A stretch of DNA of 64,000 nucleotides from Pseudomonas cuatrocienegasensis (GCF_900110925.1 NZ_FOFP01000004.1:107250-171249); one strand, 5' to 3'. Shown: positions 21,035-32,705, counted from the first letter of the stretch. The notes: generated by a model from the sequence alone, not told the origin. Program-made: numbers and translations.

Positions 21035-22088
21035 GTTGGATCGTTATATCGGTACGCAGGTGTTCTTCGCCATTCTCGGTGTGCTCGGCGTGATCGTCGG
21101 CCTGGCCCTGCTGTTTGCATTCATTGATGAGCTTGGGGATGTGGAGGGCAGCTATGGGCTGCTCGACGCCGCCTGGTATGTGCTGCTGACGCTGCCGCGG
21201 CGGCTCTACGAAATGCTGCCCATGGCTGCGCTGATTGGCTGCCTGATCGGCCTCGGCACCCTGGCGAGCAACAGTGAACTGACCATCATGCGCGCGGCGG
21301 GGGTATCCATCTCGCGCATCGTTTGGGCGGTGATGAGGCCGATGCTGGTGCTGATGCTGGTCGGGGTGCTGATTGGTGAGTATCTGGCTCCCTGGAGCGA
21401 GAACGTTGCCCAGGCGAATCGCTCCATGGCCCAGGGCAGCGGCGAAGCGCAAAGCGCAAAGCGTGGTCTGTGGCACCGCCAGGGGCAGGAGTTCGTGCAC
21501 ATCAACGCCGTGCAGCCGGATGGCGTGCTGTTTGGGGTGACGCGCTATCAGTTCGACGAGGAGCGGCGCATGCAGTCGGCCAGCTTCGCCCGGCGCGCGC
21601 AGTTTCAGGGTGACCACTGGCAGCTCGAAGATGTCGCCACCACACGTTTTGGCGAACGCAGCAGTGAGGTGGTCAAGTTGCCGACCGAGCGCTGGGATAT
21701 CGAGCTTGAGCCGCAGTTACTCGGCACCGTGGTGCTGGAGCCTGAGGCGCTGTCGATTACCGGACTGTGGCGTTACATCCAGTACCTGAGCGAGCAGGGG
21801 TTGAACAACGGGCAGTACTGGCTGGCATTCTGGACCAAGATCCTGCAGCCGGTGGTCACTGCAGCCCTGGTGGTGATGGCGATTTCCTTCATCTTCGGCC
21901 CGCTGCGTTCGGTGACCCTTGGGCAGCGGGTGTTTACCGGGGTGCTGGTGGGCTTCGTGTTCAAGATCAGCCAGGACCTGCTCGGGCCGTCGAGCCTGGT
22001 GTTTGGCTTTCCGCCGCTGCTGGCCGTGTTGATCCCTGCCGCCATCTGCGCTCTGGCGGGTGCCTGGTTGCTGCGTCGAGCGGGGTAG
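21027..22088 (+). CDS. lptG: LPS export ABC transporter permease LptG
   Basis: A 353-residue partner of LptF in the LptB2FG lipopolysaccharide extractor. It has the same plan of three helices, a periplasmic jellyroll domain and three helices. It begins VKLDRYIGTQVFF from a GTG at 21027 with AGGAG 7 nt upstream, overlapping the lptF end. MLPMAALIGCLIGLGTLASN is a typical LptG helix. A strong terminator follows at 22107. Confidence 0.96.
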
Positions 22089-22106
22089 GGCGCGGCAGCA
22101 GCATTG

Positions 22107-22131
22107 AAAAGCCGGCGTTTGCCGGCTTTTT
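22107..22131 (+). terminator. Intrinsic terminator of lptFG
   Basis: AAAAGCCGGC and GCCGGCTTTT form a perfect 10-bp stem with a GTTT loop and five Ts, 18 bp after lptG. Confidence 0.93.
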
Positions 22132-22303
22132 CATGCCTACGTCTTGGCCTGTTACATGGTGTCGCAGCTTCTCGTCGGAGTCGCCCTCGCGGCGAATAGC
22201 GCCCATTCAGCGATATAGCAGAGAGACCAAAAGCTTCGCGCCGGGGCGGCGTATGACCTGCATGCGGCTGCAGCAGCCAATGCTGTTAGCTATTGCGTCC
22301 AGT

Positions 22304-22368
22304 GTAGGAATTTATTCGCGAAATCCACGACACCGTCGTGAATAAAGGCTGAGCGTCCCATTCGCTAC
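22304..22368. repeat. REP-like repeat (GCGAATAAAGGC type)
   Basis: GTAGGAATTTATTCGCG and GTGAATAAAGGCTGAGCGTC form an imperfect inverted pair of the same family as 41-80. The rest of 22132-22411, between convergent lptG and the RDD gene, shows no gene. Confidence 0.65.
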
Positions 22369-22411
22369 AAAATCCCAAGAGGGTTGCGGCCGCCAATTGG
22401 TTTCATGCCTG

Positions 22412-22909
22412 CTATTTCTTGTGCGCGTTCTTTGGCAGTTGCACGATGCGGCTGTCGGAGTAGATGTCGTGCCAACTGCGGTTCTGCTTATCCCAGAGGA
22501 TCCAGAGAAAGCCGAGGCCCACGATTAGCCAGGAGCCGATCGCCACGACGAAGCGCAGTAGCGCCTGCCAGAGGTCGATCGCGCGACCGTCGGCGTTCTG
22601 CACGCGCAGGCCCCAGGCCTGCATGCCGAGGGTCTGGCCATTATGGGTCCAGAACTTGGCGAAGAAGGCGAACAGGCTGAGCAATACCAGGCTAGCCAGG
22701 ATCGGATCACGGTCCAGTTGGCCGGCCTGGGACATGGCCATTAGCGTCTCGCCACCATAAATCAGGCGCAGCACGCCCTGTTGGTAGATCAGGGTGACGA
22801 CCATGACAAGGGCCACACAGAGTAAAAAGTCATAGAACAGGGCAGCAAGGCGGCGGATCAGGCCGGCGGCGGGATAGTCGCCCTGCGGGCTCAGCAGGTG
22901 GTTGGACAT
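22412..22909 (-). CDS. RDD-family membrane protein
   Basis: A 165-residue inner-membrane protein of the RDD family. It begins PAAGLIRRLAALFYDFLLCV, where the conserved Arg and Asp of RDD proteins appear in the first helix. Further helices fall at about residues 25-45, 70-90 and 120-140, with the conserved NGQTLGMQAWGLRV loop between. Some relatives act as ion or peptide transporters, but most have no assigned function. It lies downstream of the cold-shock gene, beyond a terminator, so it probably has its own promoter. Confidence 0.9.
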   Translation of the reverse strand: MSNHLLSPQGDYPAAGLIRRLAALFYDFLLCVALVMVVTLIYQQGVLRLIYGGETLMAMSQAGQLDRDPILASLVLLSLFAFFAKFWTHNGQTLGMQAWGLRVQNADGRAIDLWQALLRFVVAIGSWLIVGLGFLWILWDKQNRSWHDIYSDSRIVQLPKNAHKK

Positions 22910-22963
22910 GGTCAGGCTCGTATGGCAGTTGCGGCGGGCTCACAGGGTAGCCGGGTCGGGGCA

Positions 22964-22997
22964 TAAAAAAACCCCTGATGTCACCATCAGGGGTTTT
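22964..22997 (-). terminator. Intrinsic terminator of the cold-shock gene
   Basis: AAAACCCCTGATG and CATCAGGGGTTTT form a perfect 13-bp stem with a TCAC loop. Seven As at 22964-22970 give the U-run on the minus strand. It lies 14 bp after the cold-shock stop codon. Confidence 0.93.
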
Positions 22998-23010
22998 CAG
23001 TGCGGCAGGA

Positions 23011-23223
23011 TTACTCCTGGATTTGCACTTCGTCAGCCTGCATGCCTTTTTGCCCTTGCACCGCGATAAAGCTGACTTTCTGGCCTTCTTTCAGGCTCTT
23101 GAAGCCGTTGCCTTGGATCGCGCGGAAGTGCACGAACAGATCCGGACCGCTTTCAGGCGTGATAAAACCAAAACCTTTTTCGTCGTTAAACCACTTGACG
23201 GTACCGCTCTGACGATTCGACAT
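23011..23223 (-). CDS. Cold-shock domain protein (CspA/CapB type)
   Basis: A 70-residue single-domain cold-shock protein that binds single-stranded RNA and acts as an RNA chaperone. Both RNA-binding motifs are visible: KGFGFI (16-21) and LFVHF (29-33), in the context [18 protein letters not shown]. It is monocistronic with a strong terminator. The 309 bp upstream (23224-23532) contain no gene and probably hold the promoter and a long 5' leader, as is usual for this family, with a small inverted repeat near 23257-23282. Confidence 0.95.
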   Translation of the reverse strand: MSNRQSGTVKWFNDEKGFGFITPESGPDLFVHFRAIQGNGFKSLKEGQKVSFIAVQGQKGMQADEVQIQE

Positions 23224-23532
23224 GTCTGAATTTCCTTGGAACTTGAGTTAATGACAGCCTCCATCCGAATAACGGAGGGCTGAAACTGGTTGCAAGGAGT
23301 AATAGAAGTCGAGCGGGATGTAGCGGATCTGAAGATCTACTGCACCAGGTCACGATTCACGGCGACCCATGCAAACACAGTTGGCCGAACTCTACGCCAA
23401 CTCAAAGGCAAATGCCAACCCCTGCCAGGCCGCGCTCTAGCATGGCTGATATGGGCTGTTTCGGAGAGGTTTGCGACAACTCGAGGATTGTCTGCTAGCC
23501 GCTGGCGTGGATGCCAGCCTGGCTGATAAGAA

Positions 23533-23617
23533 TGGTGCCCCGGGGGAGACTCGAACTCCCACTTCTTTCGAAAACGGATTTTGAATCCGCCGCGTCTACC
23601 GGTTCCGCCACCGGGGC
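23533..23617 (-). tRNA. tRNA-Leu (anticodon CAA)
   Basis: An 85-nt tRNA. The acceptor arm GCCCCGG pairs with CCGGGGC, then discriminator A and an encoded CCA. The anticodon loop TTCAAAA carries CAA and reads UUG codons. The T arm is GGGAG-TTCGAGT-CTCCC, and a long variable arm identifies a class II tRNA. It is divergent from queA. Confidence 0.97.
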
Positions 23618-23733
23618 ACAATGGCGGCGCAGTATAGGGATGGTATTGAGGTTGGTCAATGCACTTGCGTGGTCAGCGTGCAGCATTTCCGGTAAGCTCT
23701 TGCGCCCTTGCTGAATGACCCCTTATAGCCATC

Positions 23734-25913
<2,180 letters not shown>

Positions 25914-25953
25914 TGACACCTCTTTCTGATCCCCCTTTTATTAGGAGTGCTAC

Positions 25954-26286
25954 ATGAACTTTTTGATCCCTGCTGCATACGCTGACGGCGCTGTTCCGGC
26001 CGGTCCTGCTGGTTCCGGTTTTGAGTGGGTATTCCTGCTCGGCTTCCTGGTCATCTTCTACCTGATGATCTGGCGTCCCCAGGCCAAACGCGCCAAAGAG
26101 CACAAGAACCTGCTCGGCAGCCTGCAAAAGGGCGACGAAGTGGTGACCAGCGGCGGTATCGCCGGCAAGGTCAACAAGGTAACTGATGACTTCGTTGTGA
26201 TCGAAGTGTCCGACACCGTCGAGCTGAAGATCCAGAAAGTAGCCATCGCGGCGACCCTGCCTAAAGGCACGCTCAAGGCTATCTAA
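25954..26286 (+). CDS. yajC: Preprotein translocase subunit YajC
   Basis: A 110-residue single-span membrane protein that accompanies SecDF at the Sec translocon. The helix is GFEWVFLLGFLVIFYLMIW (about residues 27-45), followed by a cytoplasmic domain with the conserved RPQAKRAKEHKNLL and GGIAGKVNKV. TAGGAG lies upstream of the start. Its position between tgt and secD is the usual one. Confidence 0.96.
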   Translation: MNFLIPAAYADGAVPAGPAGSGFEWVFLLGFLVIFYLMIWRPQAKRAKEHKNLLGSLQKGDEVVTSGGIAGKVNKVTDDFVVIEVSDTVELKIQKVAIAATLPKGTLKAI

Positions 26287-26308
26287 GCAGCACACTTTCA
26301 CCATTCGA

Positions 26309-26329
26309 CGGGGCGCTTCAGGCGCCCCG
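26309..26329 (+). promoter_or_regulatory. Hairpin between yajC and secD
   Basis: CGGGGCGC and GCGCCCCG form a perfect 8-bp stem around TTCAG. There is no T-run, so it is more likely an RNA-processing or stability element, or a leaky terminator setting the YajC:SecD ratio. Confidence 0.5.
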
Positions 26330-26348
26330 CGTCATAACGGGCGGCGTC

Positions 26349-28217
26349 ATGCTCAATAGATTCCCATTCTGGAAATACCTGCTGATCCTGGCTGTGCTGG
26401 CGATCGGCTTCATTTATTCAGCGCCTAACCTCTACCCGGATGACCCGGCGATCCAGATCAGCGGCACCAGCAGCGCCAAGCTGATCGAGCAGGCCGATCT
26501 GGCGCGTGCGAGCCGTGCGCTGAGCGAAGCCGGTATCGAGGTCAAAGGTCAGGAAGTGGCTGAAGCGGGCCGCGGTGGCCTGTTGCGCCTGACCAATGCC
26601 GAAGACCAGTTGCCGGCCAAAGATGTGGTCCGCAAAGCTTTGGGCGACGATTACGTTGTCGCGCTGAACCTGGCGCAGACCACGCCGGACTGGTTGCGCA
26701 GCATTGGCGCCAGCCCGATGAAGCTGGGTCTGGACCTCTCCGGTGGTGTGCACTTCCTGCTGGAAGTCGACATGGAGAAAGCCCTCGAAGCCCGTCGCAA
26801 GGTGTACGAAGGCGAGGTCAAGAGCCTGCTGCGCAAGGAGCGTGTGCGCTACCGCAGCCTGCCTGAACTCAATGGCGCGATTCAGCTCGGCTTTGCCGAC
26901 GCCGATAGCCTGGAGAAGGCGCAGAGCCTGATCCGCAAGGACTTCACCGATTTCGAAATGACCGCTGCCGAGCGTGGTGGTCAGCAGGTCCTGCGTCTGG
27001 CTCTGACCCAGGCCAAGCTGGCAGAAATTCGCGAATATTCGATCCGCCAGAACCTCACCACAGTACGCAACCGGGTCAACGAGCTGGGCGTGGCCGAGCC
27101 GCTGGTCCAGCGCCAGGGTGCCAACCGTATCGTCGTCGAACTGCCGGGTGTGCAGGATACCGCTGAAGCCAAGCGTATCCTCGGCAAGACCGCCAACCTG
27201 GAGTTCCGTCTGGCCGCAGGCCCGGATGCTTCGCGTGCCTCGACCGAGGCTTTCGAGTTTCGCGAAGAGGGTCGCCCGCCGGCACAGCTTGAGCGTGAGC
27301 TGATCATCACTGGTGACCAGGTGACCGATGCCCAGGCCAGTTTCGATGAGAATGGCCGGCCGCAGGTCAACATTCGTCTCGATGGCCATGGCGGCGACCT
27401 GATGAACCGCGCCACCCGCAATAACGTCGGGCGCAGCATGGCGGTGATCTTTATCGAGCAGAAACCAAGCACGCGTTACACGCGTGAGCTGGTCGATGGC
27501 GTCGAGCAGGAAGTGGCGGTGCCGGTGTTCACCGAAGAGAAGCGCATCATCAGCCTGGCAACCATCCAGTCACCGCTTGGTAGCCAGTTCCGCATTACCG
27601 GCCTGAATGGCCCGGGCGAGTCGAGTGAGCTGGCTCTGCTGCTGCGGGCTGGTGGCCTGGCGGCGCCGATGTACTTCGCTGAAGAACGTACCATCGGCCC
27701 GAGCCTGGGCGCTGACAACATCACCAAGGGTGTCAGTGCTTCGCTGTGGGGCATGCTGTTCGTGTCGCTGTTTATCATTGCCATCTACCGTTTCTTCGGT
27801 GTGCTGGCAACGGTGGCGCTGGCGCTGAACATGGTCATGTTGCTGGCGTTGATGTCGCTGCTGAGTGCGACCCTCACCCTGCCGGGTATTGCCGGTATCG
27901 TGCTGACCATGGGTATGGCGGTGGACGCCAACGTGCTGATCTTCTCGCGGATTCGTGAGGAGATTGCCAATGGCCTGTCGGTGCAGCGCGCGATCCATGA
28001 GGGCTTTGATCGGGCGTTCTCGGCGATTATCGACGCCAACCTGACCACCCTGCTGGTCGGCGGCATTCTGTTCGCCATGGGCACCGGGCCGGTCAAGGGC
28101 TTTGCCGTGACACTGTCGCTGGGCATCCTGACATCAATGTTCACCGCGATTCTGGTGACACGTGCCATGGTCAACCTGATCTACGGCGGCCGTGACTTCA
28201 AGAAGTTGTGGATTTAA
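26349..28217 (+). CDS. secD: Protein translocase subunit SecD
   Basis: A 622-residue RND-superfamily membrane protein that, with SecF, uses the proton gradient to pull exported proteins through the Sec channel. One N-terminal helix (about residues 8-26) is followed by the large periplasmic P1 domain, opening with KLGLDLSGGVHFLLEVD (near 125-140), and five C-terminal helices. GIVLTMGMAVDANVLIFSRI carries the conserved TM4 aspartate. It is separated from secF by 9 bp. Confidence 0.97.
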   Translation: MLNRFPFWKYLLILAVLAIGFIYSAPNLYPDDPAIQISGTSSAKLIEQADLARASRALSEAGIEVKGQEVAEAGRGGLLRLTNAEDQLPAKDVVRKALGDDYVVALNLAQTTPDWLRSIGASPMKLGLDLSGGVHFLLEVDMEKALEARRKVYEGEVKSLLRKERVRYRSLPELNGAIQLGFADADSLEKAQSLIRKDFTDFEMTAAERGGQQVLRLALTQAKLAEIREYSIRQNLTTVRNRVNELGVAEPLVQRQGANRIVVELPGVQDTAEAKRILGKTANLEFRLAAGPDASRASTEAFEFREEGRPPAQLERELIITGDQVTDAQASFDENGRPQVNIRLDGHGGDLMNRATRNNVGRSMAVIFIEQKPSTRYTRELVDGVEQEVAVPVFTEEKRIISLATIQSPLGSQFRITGLNGPGESSELALLLRAGGLAAPMYFAEERTIGPSLGADNITKGVSASLWGMLFVSLFIIAIYRFFGVLATVALALNMVMLLALMSLLSATLTLPGIAGIVLTMGMAVDANVLIFSRIREEIANGLSVQRAIHEGFDRAFSAIIDANLTTLLVGGILFAMGTGPVKGFAVTLSLGILTSMFTAILVTRAMVNLIYGGRDFKKLWI

Positions 28218-28226
28218 GGGGCTGAC

Positions 28227-29132
28227 ATGAATCGTACGATCAACTTCATGGGCGTGCGCAACCTTGCGTTCGCCATGACCGTGGTCCTGACGCTGGTGGC
28301 CATTGGTGCCGTCGCGTTCAAGGGCCTGAATTTTGGCCTCGACTTTACTGGCGGTACGCAGATCGAACTGGGCTATGAGCAGCCTGCTGATCTGGGCAAG
28401 GTGCGTGAGCAACTGGCCGCCGGTGGCTTCGGCGACGCCGTGGTGCAGAGCTTTGGTGCGACCACCGATATCGTGGTGCGCATGCAGGGTGACGACCCTG
28501 AGCTGGGCAACAAGGTTGCGGCTGTGTTGCAGAAAGGCGGTGATCAGCTCGTGGTCAAGAAGGTCGAGTTCGTCGGCCCGCAGGTTGGTGAGGAACTGCG
28601 TGACCAGGGCGGCCTCGGCATGCTGCTGGCGCTGGGCGGCATCATGCTGTACCTGGCTTTCCGCTTTCAGTGGAAATTCGCGCTGGGTGCCATCGTCTCC
28701 CTGGTGCATGACGTTATCGTCACGCTGGGTGTGCTGGCGTTGTTCCAGATTACCTTCGACCTGACGGTGCTGGCTGCGCTGCTGGCGATCATCGGCTACT
28801 CGCTGAACGACACCATCGTGGTCTTCGACCGGGTGCGGGAGAACTTCCGCGTGCTGCGCAAGGCAACGCTGATCGAGAACATCAACATCTCGACCACGCA
28901 AACCCTGCTGCGCACCCTGGCGACCTCGATCTCCACCTTGTTGGCAATTGGCGCGCTGCTGATGTTCGCAGGCGATAACCTGTTCGGCTTCTCCTTTGCG
29001 CTGTTCATCGGTGTGTTCGCCGGTACTTATTCGTCGGTGTATATCGCCAACGTGGTACTGATCTGGCTGAACCTCAGCGTCGACGACCTGATTCCGCCGG
29101 TGGCGACCGAGGAGGTCGACGAGCGGCCTTGA
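28227..29132 (+). CDS. secF: Protein translocase subunit SecF
   Basis: A 301-residue partner of SecD. One N-terminal helix, a periplasmic domain beginning FGLDFTGGTQIELGY, and five C-terminal helices are visible. AIIGYSLNDTIVVFDRVREN is the conserved SecF TM4 region with its aspartate. It ends the queA-tgt-yajC-secD-secF cluster. No clear terminator is seen in the 118 bp before the next gene. Confidence 0.97.
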   Translation: MNRTINFMGVRNLAFAMTVVLTLVAIGAVAFKGLNFGLDFTGGTQIELGYEQPADLGKVREQLAAGGFGDAVVQSFGATTDIVVRMQGDDPELGNKVAAVLQKGGDQLVVKKVEFVGPQVGEELRDQGGLGMLLALGGIMLYLAFRFQWKFALGAIVSLVHDVIVTLGVLALFQITFDLTVLAALLAIIGYSLNDTIVVFDRVRENFRVLRKATLIENINISTTQTLLRTLATSISTLLAIGALLMFAGDNLFGFSFALFIGVFAGTYSSVYIANVVLIWLNLSVDDLIPPVATEEVDERP

Positions 29133-29250
29133 GTCTCTTTGGTTGTGCAGGTTCAGACAATTTCTCGTGGGGCTGAACTTGCCTCGCCTTAACCCTGTCC
29201 AAGGCTGGGTATAAGGCGAGAAGCCGATAAAAGAGAGTCAGGAGTTAGCT

Positions 29251-29781
29251 ATGAACAAGTCTTTGTTGGTGGGTGCGGTGTTGGGTGCTGTCGGTGTAAC
29301 CGCCGGTGGTGCTGTTGCCACTTACAGCTTGGTGGGTGGTCCGGATTACGCTGAGGTCCTGGCGGTAGAACCGATCAACGAAACCATTCGTACGCCGCGT
29401 GAGGAGTGCAAAGACGTAGCGGTCACGCGTCAGAAGCCCGTACAGGATCAGCATCGCATCGCCGGCACCGCCATCGGTGCAGTGGTTGGCGGCTTGCTGG
29501 GTAATCAGGTGGGTGGCGGTACTGGCAAGAAGATCGCAACGGTTGCGGGTGCAGTCGGTGGTGGTTACGCCGGCAATCAGGTGCAAGGCAACATGCAGGC
29601 TGGTGACACCTACACCACCACAGAGACGCGCTGCAACACGGTGACCGATACCAGTGAAAAGCTGGTGGGCTATAACGTGAAGTACGAACTCGACGGCAAG
29701 GTTGGTCAGGTGCGCATGGACAAAGACCCGGGTAGTCGCATCCCGGTCGAAGACGGCAAGCTGGTACTGGCCACGCAGTAA
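29251..29781 (+). CDS. Glycine-zipper 2TM-domain protein
   Basis: A 176-residue envelope protein. A hydrophobic N terminus (LLVGAVLGAVGVTAGGAVAT, residues 5-24) acts as a signal anchor or leader. The central IAGTAIGAVVGGLLGNQVGG repeats glycine every fourth residue, the glycine-zipper of the SlyB/17-kDa antigen type. The C-terminal domain holds TTTETRCNTVTD and YNVKYELDGKVGQVRMDKDPG. There is no lipobox cysteine, unlike SlyB. It probably has a structural or stress role in the outer membrane; the exact role is unknown. Confidence 0.88.
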   Translation: MNKSLLVGAVLGAVGVTAGGAVATYSLVGGPDYAEVLAVEPINETIRTPREECKDVAVTRQKPVQDQHRIAGTAIGAVVGGLLGNQVGGGTGKKIATVAGAVGGGYAGNQVQGNMQAGDTYTTTETRCNTVTDTSEKLVGYNVKYELDGKVGQVRMDKDPGSRIPVEDGKLVLATQ

Positions 29782-29798
29782 GCGTTAACCCTACGAAC

Positions 29799-29822
29799 AA
29801 GGCGCCTGATGGGCGCCTTTTT
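29799..29822 (+). terminator. Intrinsic terminator of the glycine-zipper gene
   Basis: AAGGCGCC and GGCGCCTT form a stem around TGATG and are followed by Ts, 17 bp after the stop codon. Confidence 0.88.
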
Positions 29823-29831
29823 CGTGGGCGT

Positions 29832-29859
29832 AAAAAAACCGGCTTAGCGCCGGTTTTTT
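29832..29859. terminator. Bidirectional terminator, mainly for suhB
   Basis: AAAAACCGGC and GCCGGTTTTT form a 10-bp stem with a TTAGC loop, with A- and T-runs on both sides. It lies 15 bp after the suhB stop codon and also backs up the terminator at 29799. Confidence 0.9.
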
Positions 29860-29873
29860 GCTGCCGTTTAAGC

Positions 29874-30689
29874 TTAGCGCTTGAGCGAAGCCGACAGGTG
29901 CGGCTGGATCGCTGTGAGTACGGCTTTGAAGCACTTGGTGTTGCCGGCAACGATCTGGCCTTTCTCGAGGAATTCGTGGCCGCCGCTGAAGTCGCTGACC
30001 AGGCCGCCTGCTTCCTGAATCAGTAGTGCACCTGCAGCCATGTCCCACTCCGACAGGCCGAACTCCCAGAACGCATCGAAGCGCCCGGCAGCGACATAAG
30101 CCAGGTCCAGGCTCGCAGCGCCGGCGCGGCGCACGCCGGCGGTCTGGCCAACCAGGCTGCGGAACATATTCAGGTAGTTGTCCAGATTGTCCAGTTGGCT
30201 GTCGCGGAACGGGAAGCCGGTACCCAGCAGGGCGCCTTCCAGGCTCTTGCGCGGGCTGACGCGCAGGCGGCGGCCATTGAGGGCGGCGCCACGACCGCGG
30301 CTGGCGGTGAATTCTTCCTGGCGCACCGGGTCGATGACCACAGCATGCTCCAGGCGACCACGGTACTTGCACGCCAGGCTGACGGCGAAGTGCGGTACAC
30401 CGCGTACGAAGTTGGTGGTGCCATCCAGCGGGTCGATGATCCACAGATAGTCGGCGCCTTCGCCGCTGCCGGGGATCAGGCCGCCTTCCTCGCCCAGAAA
30501 ACCGTGGGTCGGGTAGGCCTTGCGCAGCGCCTGAATGATCAACTGCTCGGCCGAGCGGTCGATTTCAGTCACGTAGTCTTTGGCATCTTTCTCGTCGACC
30601 GAGATGACGTCCAAGCGTTCGATCGAGCGGAAGATCATTTCACCGGCGCTACGGGCTGCGCGCAGCGCGATATTCAGCATGGGCTGCAT
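29874..30689 (-). CDS. suhB: Inositol-1-monophosphatase family protein SuhB
   Basis: A 271-residue magnesium-dependent phosphatase. Metal ligands are in FLGEEGG and WIIDPLDGTTNFVRGVPHF, with a second signature in WDMAAGALLIQEAGG. In enterobacteria SuhB also joins the antitermination complex on ribosomal RNA operons, and in Pseudomonas it influences virulence and motility gene expression. The start at 30689 gives MQPMLNIALRAARSAGEMI, typical of the family. It is divergent from trmJ, with a MITE-like element between. Confidence 0.96.
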   Translation of the reverse strand: MQPMLNIALRAARSAGEMIFRSIERLDVISVDEKDAKDYVTEIDRSAEQLIIQALRKAYPTHGFLGEEGGLIPGSGEGADYLWIIDPLDGTTNFVRGVPHFAVSLACKYRGRLEHAVVIDPVRQEEFTASRGRGAALNGRRLRVSPRKSLEGALLGTGFPFRDSQLDNLDNYLNMFRSLVGQTAGVRRAGAASLDLAYVAAGRFDAFWEFGLSEWDMAAGALLIQEAGGLVSDFSGGHEFLEKGQIVAGNTKCFKAVLTAIQPHLSASLKR

Positions 30690-30740
30690 GGATGTTCACC
30701 TGGGTCGTTAAAGAAAGCCGGCCATGTTAGCAGAAAAAAT

Positions 30741-31007
30741 AGGGTCTGTTGCCGTTTCGTCGCGAGCCGCGTTGCCGCGCAAAATCTCGCCAGGCTAGGC
30801 GGCGGGCGCAGGTAATGGTTGTTCCCTTGCCAAGTCCTCCAACAACGCATGGCGAGATTTGGCGCGCAACCCGAAGGGCCGGGCCAGTTTTAGCGCGATG
30901 CTGCGTTTCTCGATGGCTCATTTAGCCGGCTAAACTTCGCATCTCGTGCCTTGCCTCGCGCTAAAACTGGCTCCGGCGCGGCTGCGAACGAAGCGGCAAC
31001 AGACCCT
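30741..31007 (+). mobile_element. 267-bp MITE-like element, copy 1
   Basis: The ends are imperfect inverted repeats of about 33 bp: AGGGTCTGTTGCCGTTTCGT at the left and GAAGCGGCAACAGACCCT at the right. The interior holds a second inverted pair around TTTTAGCGCGATGC ... CTCGCGCTAAAAC. A near-identical copy of the same length lies at 38334-38600 in the opposite orientation. No transposase is encoded. A short conserved reading frame spans part of it but looks like a by-product. The element fills most of the suhB-trmJ gap and lies 94 bp before trmJ. Confidence 0.85.
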
Positions 31008-31101
31008 CGGCAGATGAAGAGGTGTCTGCGCGTTGCATGGCATTGGTCCCGGTGCTTCTGTAAGATTTGACGCCCCTTCGCCAGACATGTGAGCGCCTGT
31101 T

Positions 31102-31881
31102 TTGCTGCAGAACATTCGAGTGGTTCTGGTCAACACCAGTCATCCCGGCAATATCGGTGGAGCTGCGCGCGCCATGAAGAATATGGGGCTGTCGCGCCTG
31201 GTCCTGGTCGATCCAATCGACTTCCCGAGTGAGGAGGCCAATGCGCGCGCTTCTGGCGCCACCGATATCCTTGATTCTGCGCAGGTGGTGGCGACGCTGG
31301 AGGAGGCCTTGGTCGGCTGCAACCTGGTCGTTGGCACCAGTGCGCGGGATCGCCGTATTCCCTGGCCGATGCTCGACCCGCGCGAGTGCGGTAACGCTGC
31401 CTGTGAGCAGGCGGCAATCGGTGGTGAGGTCGCGATGGTCTTCGGTCGTGAGTATGCGGGGCTGACCAATGAAGAGCTGCAGCGCTGTCAGTACCATGTG
31501 CATATCCCGTCCGACCCGACGTTCAGTTCGCTGAATCTGGCAGCGGCGGTCCAGGTGCTTTGTTATGAAGTGCGCATGGCCTGGCTGGCGGCCGAAGGTT
31601 TGCCGAGCAAGATGGCCAAGGTAGAGGGTACGACCGAGCTCAATACCCAGCCGGCTACGGCGGACGAACTGGAATCCTACTACGCGCACCTGGAGGCCAC
31701 GCTGGTTGAGATCGGCTTTCTCGACCCGGCCAAGCCGCGTCATCTGATGAGTCGGCTACGGCGCCTGTATGGCCGTGCAGGCATCAGTAAGCTGGAAATG
31801 AATATCCTGCGTGGCGTGCTGACGGAAACCTTGAAGGCGGCGCAGGGCAAGCATCACAAGCGGGGGCAGGGCGATGTTTGA
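31102..31881 (+). CDS. trmJ: tRNA (cytidine/uridine-2'-O-)-methyltransferase TrmJ
   Basis: A 259-residue SPOUT-class enzyme that methylates the ribose at position 32 of several tRNAs. The SAM-binding knot is formed by [20 protein letters not shown] at the start and by [14 protein letters not shown] and [18 protein letters not shown] later; the latter two carry the family signature. It begins with TTG at 31102 with only a weak ribosome site, and no in-frame ATG precedes the conserved N terminus. cysE overlaps its end by 8 bp. Confidence 0.95.
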   Translation: MLQNIRVVLVNTSHPGNIGGAARAMKNMGLSRLVLVDPIDFPSEEANARASGATDILDSAQVVATLEEALVGCNLVVGTSARDRRIPWPMLDPRECGNAACEQAAIGGEVAMVFGREYAGLTNEELQRCQYHVHIPSDPTFSSLNLAAAVQVLCYEVRMAWLAAEGLPSKMAKVEGTTELNTQPATADELESYYAHLEATLVEIGFLDPAKPRHLMSRLRRLYGRAGISKLEMNILRGVLTETLKAAQGKHHKRGQGDV

Positions 31882-32653
31882 GCAAATGCGTGAAGACGTG
31901 CGAAGTGTATTTCATCGTGACCCGGCAGCGCGCAACACGCTCGAGGTGGTGACCTGCTATCCCGGTCTGCATGCCGTCTGGCTGCACCGGGCAGCGCACG
32001 CGTTGTGGCGGCGGGAGTGGAAGTGGCTGGCGCGGGTGGTGTCGAACTTTGCACGCTGGATGACCGGTATCGAGATTCACCCAGGCGCGCGTATCGGGCG
32101 GCGCTTTTTTATCGACCATGGCATGGGCATCGTCATCGGCGAAACCGCCGAGATCGGCAATGACGTGACGCTCTATCAGGGGGTAACCCTGGGTGGCACG
32201 AGCTGGGATGCGGGCAAACGCCACCCGACGCTGGAGGATGGTGTGGTGGTCGGGGCTGGTGCCAAGGTGCTGGGGCCTTTCACGGTGGGTGCTGGTGCGA
32301 AGATTGGTTCCAATGCCGTGGTGACCAAGGCTGTGCCGGCGGGCGCTACGGCGGTCGGTATTCCGGCACGCATTATCGTGCCGCTGAATGACGAGCAGGC
32401 CGAGCGGCGTCAGGCCATGGCCAGCAAACTGGGGTTCGACGCTTACGGCGTTGGCCAGGACATGCCGGACCCGGTGGCGCGGGCGATTGGCCAGTTGCTC
32501 GATCATCTGCATGCCGTCGATGGGCGTCTGGAGGGCATGTGCAAGGCTTTGCAAGGGTTGGGCAGCGATTATTGCGCAAAGGACCTGCCGGCCCTGCGTG
32601 ACGAAGACTTTGCCGGGGTCTGCCGTGACCCCGGTGAGGCGCCGCGCGCCTAA
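31874..32653 (+). CDS. cysE: Serine O-acetyltransferase
   Basis: A 259-residue left-handed beta-helix acetyltransferase that makes O-acetylserine, the carbon skeleton for cysteine. Hexapeptide repeats run from about residue 65 to 160 ([41 protein letters not shown]). The catalytic His-Asp pair lies in FFIDHGMG. The C-terminal extension of about 90 residues is long for the SAT family and is found in the Pseudomonas/Azotobacter type. Placement just before iscR links cysteine supply to cluster building, where cysteine is the sulfur donor. Confidence 0.95.
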   Translation: MFEQMREDVRSVFHRDPAARNTLEVVTCYPGLHAVWLHRAAHALWRREWKWLARVVSNFARWMTGIEIHPGARIGRRFFIDHGMGIVIGETAEIGNDVTLYQGVTLGGTSWDAGKRHPTLEDGVVVGAGAKVLGPFTVGAGAKIGSNAVVTKAVPAGATAVGIPARIIVPLNDEQAERRQAMASKLGFDAYGVGQDMPDPVARAIGQLLDHLHAVDGRLEGMCKALQGLGSDYCAKDLPALRDEDFAGVCRDPGEAPRA

Positions 32654-32705
32654 TGCAAGGGGCGCGGTGATTTGCTATCCTATGCGCCCTTCAAAGCTGC
32701 TAAAC

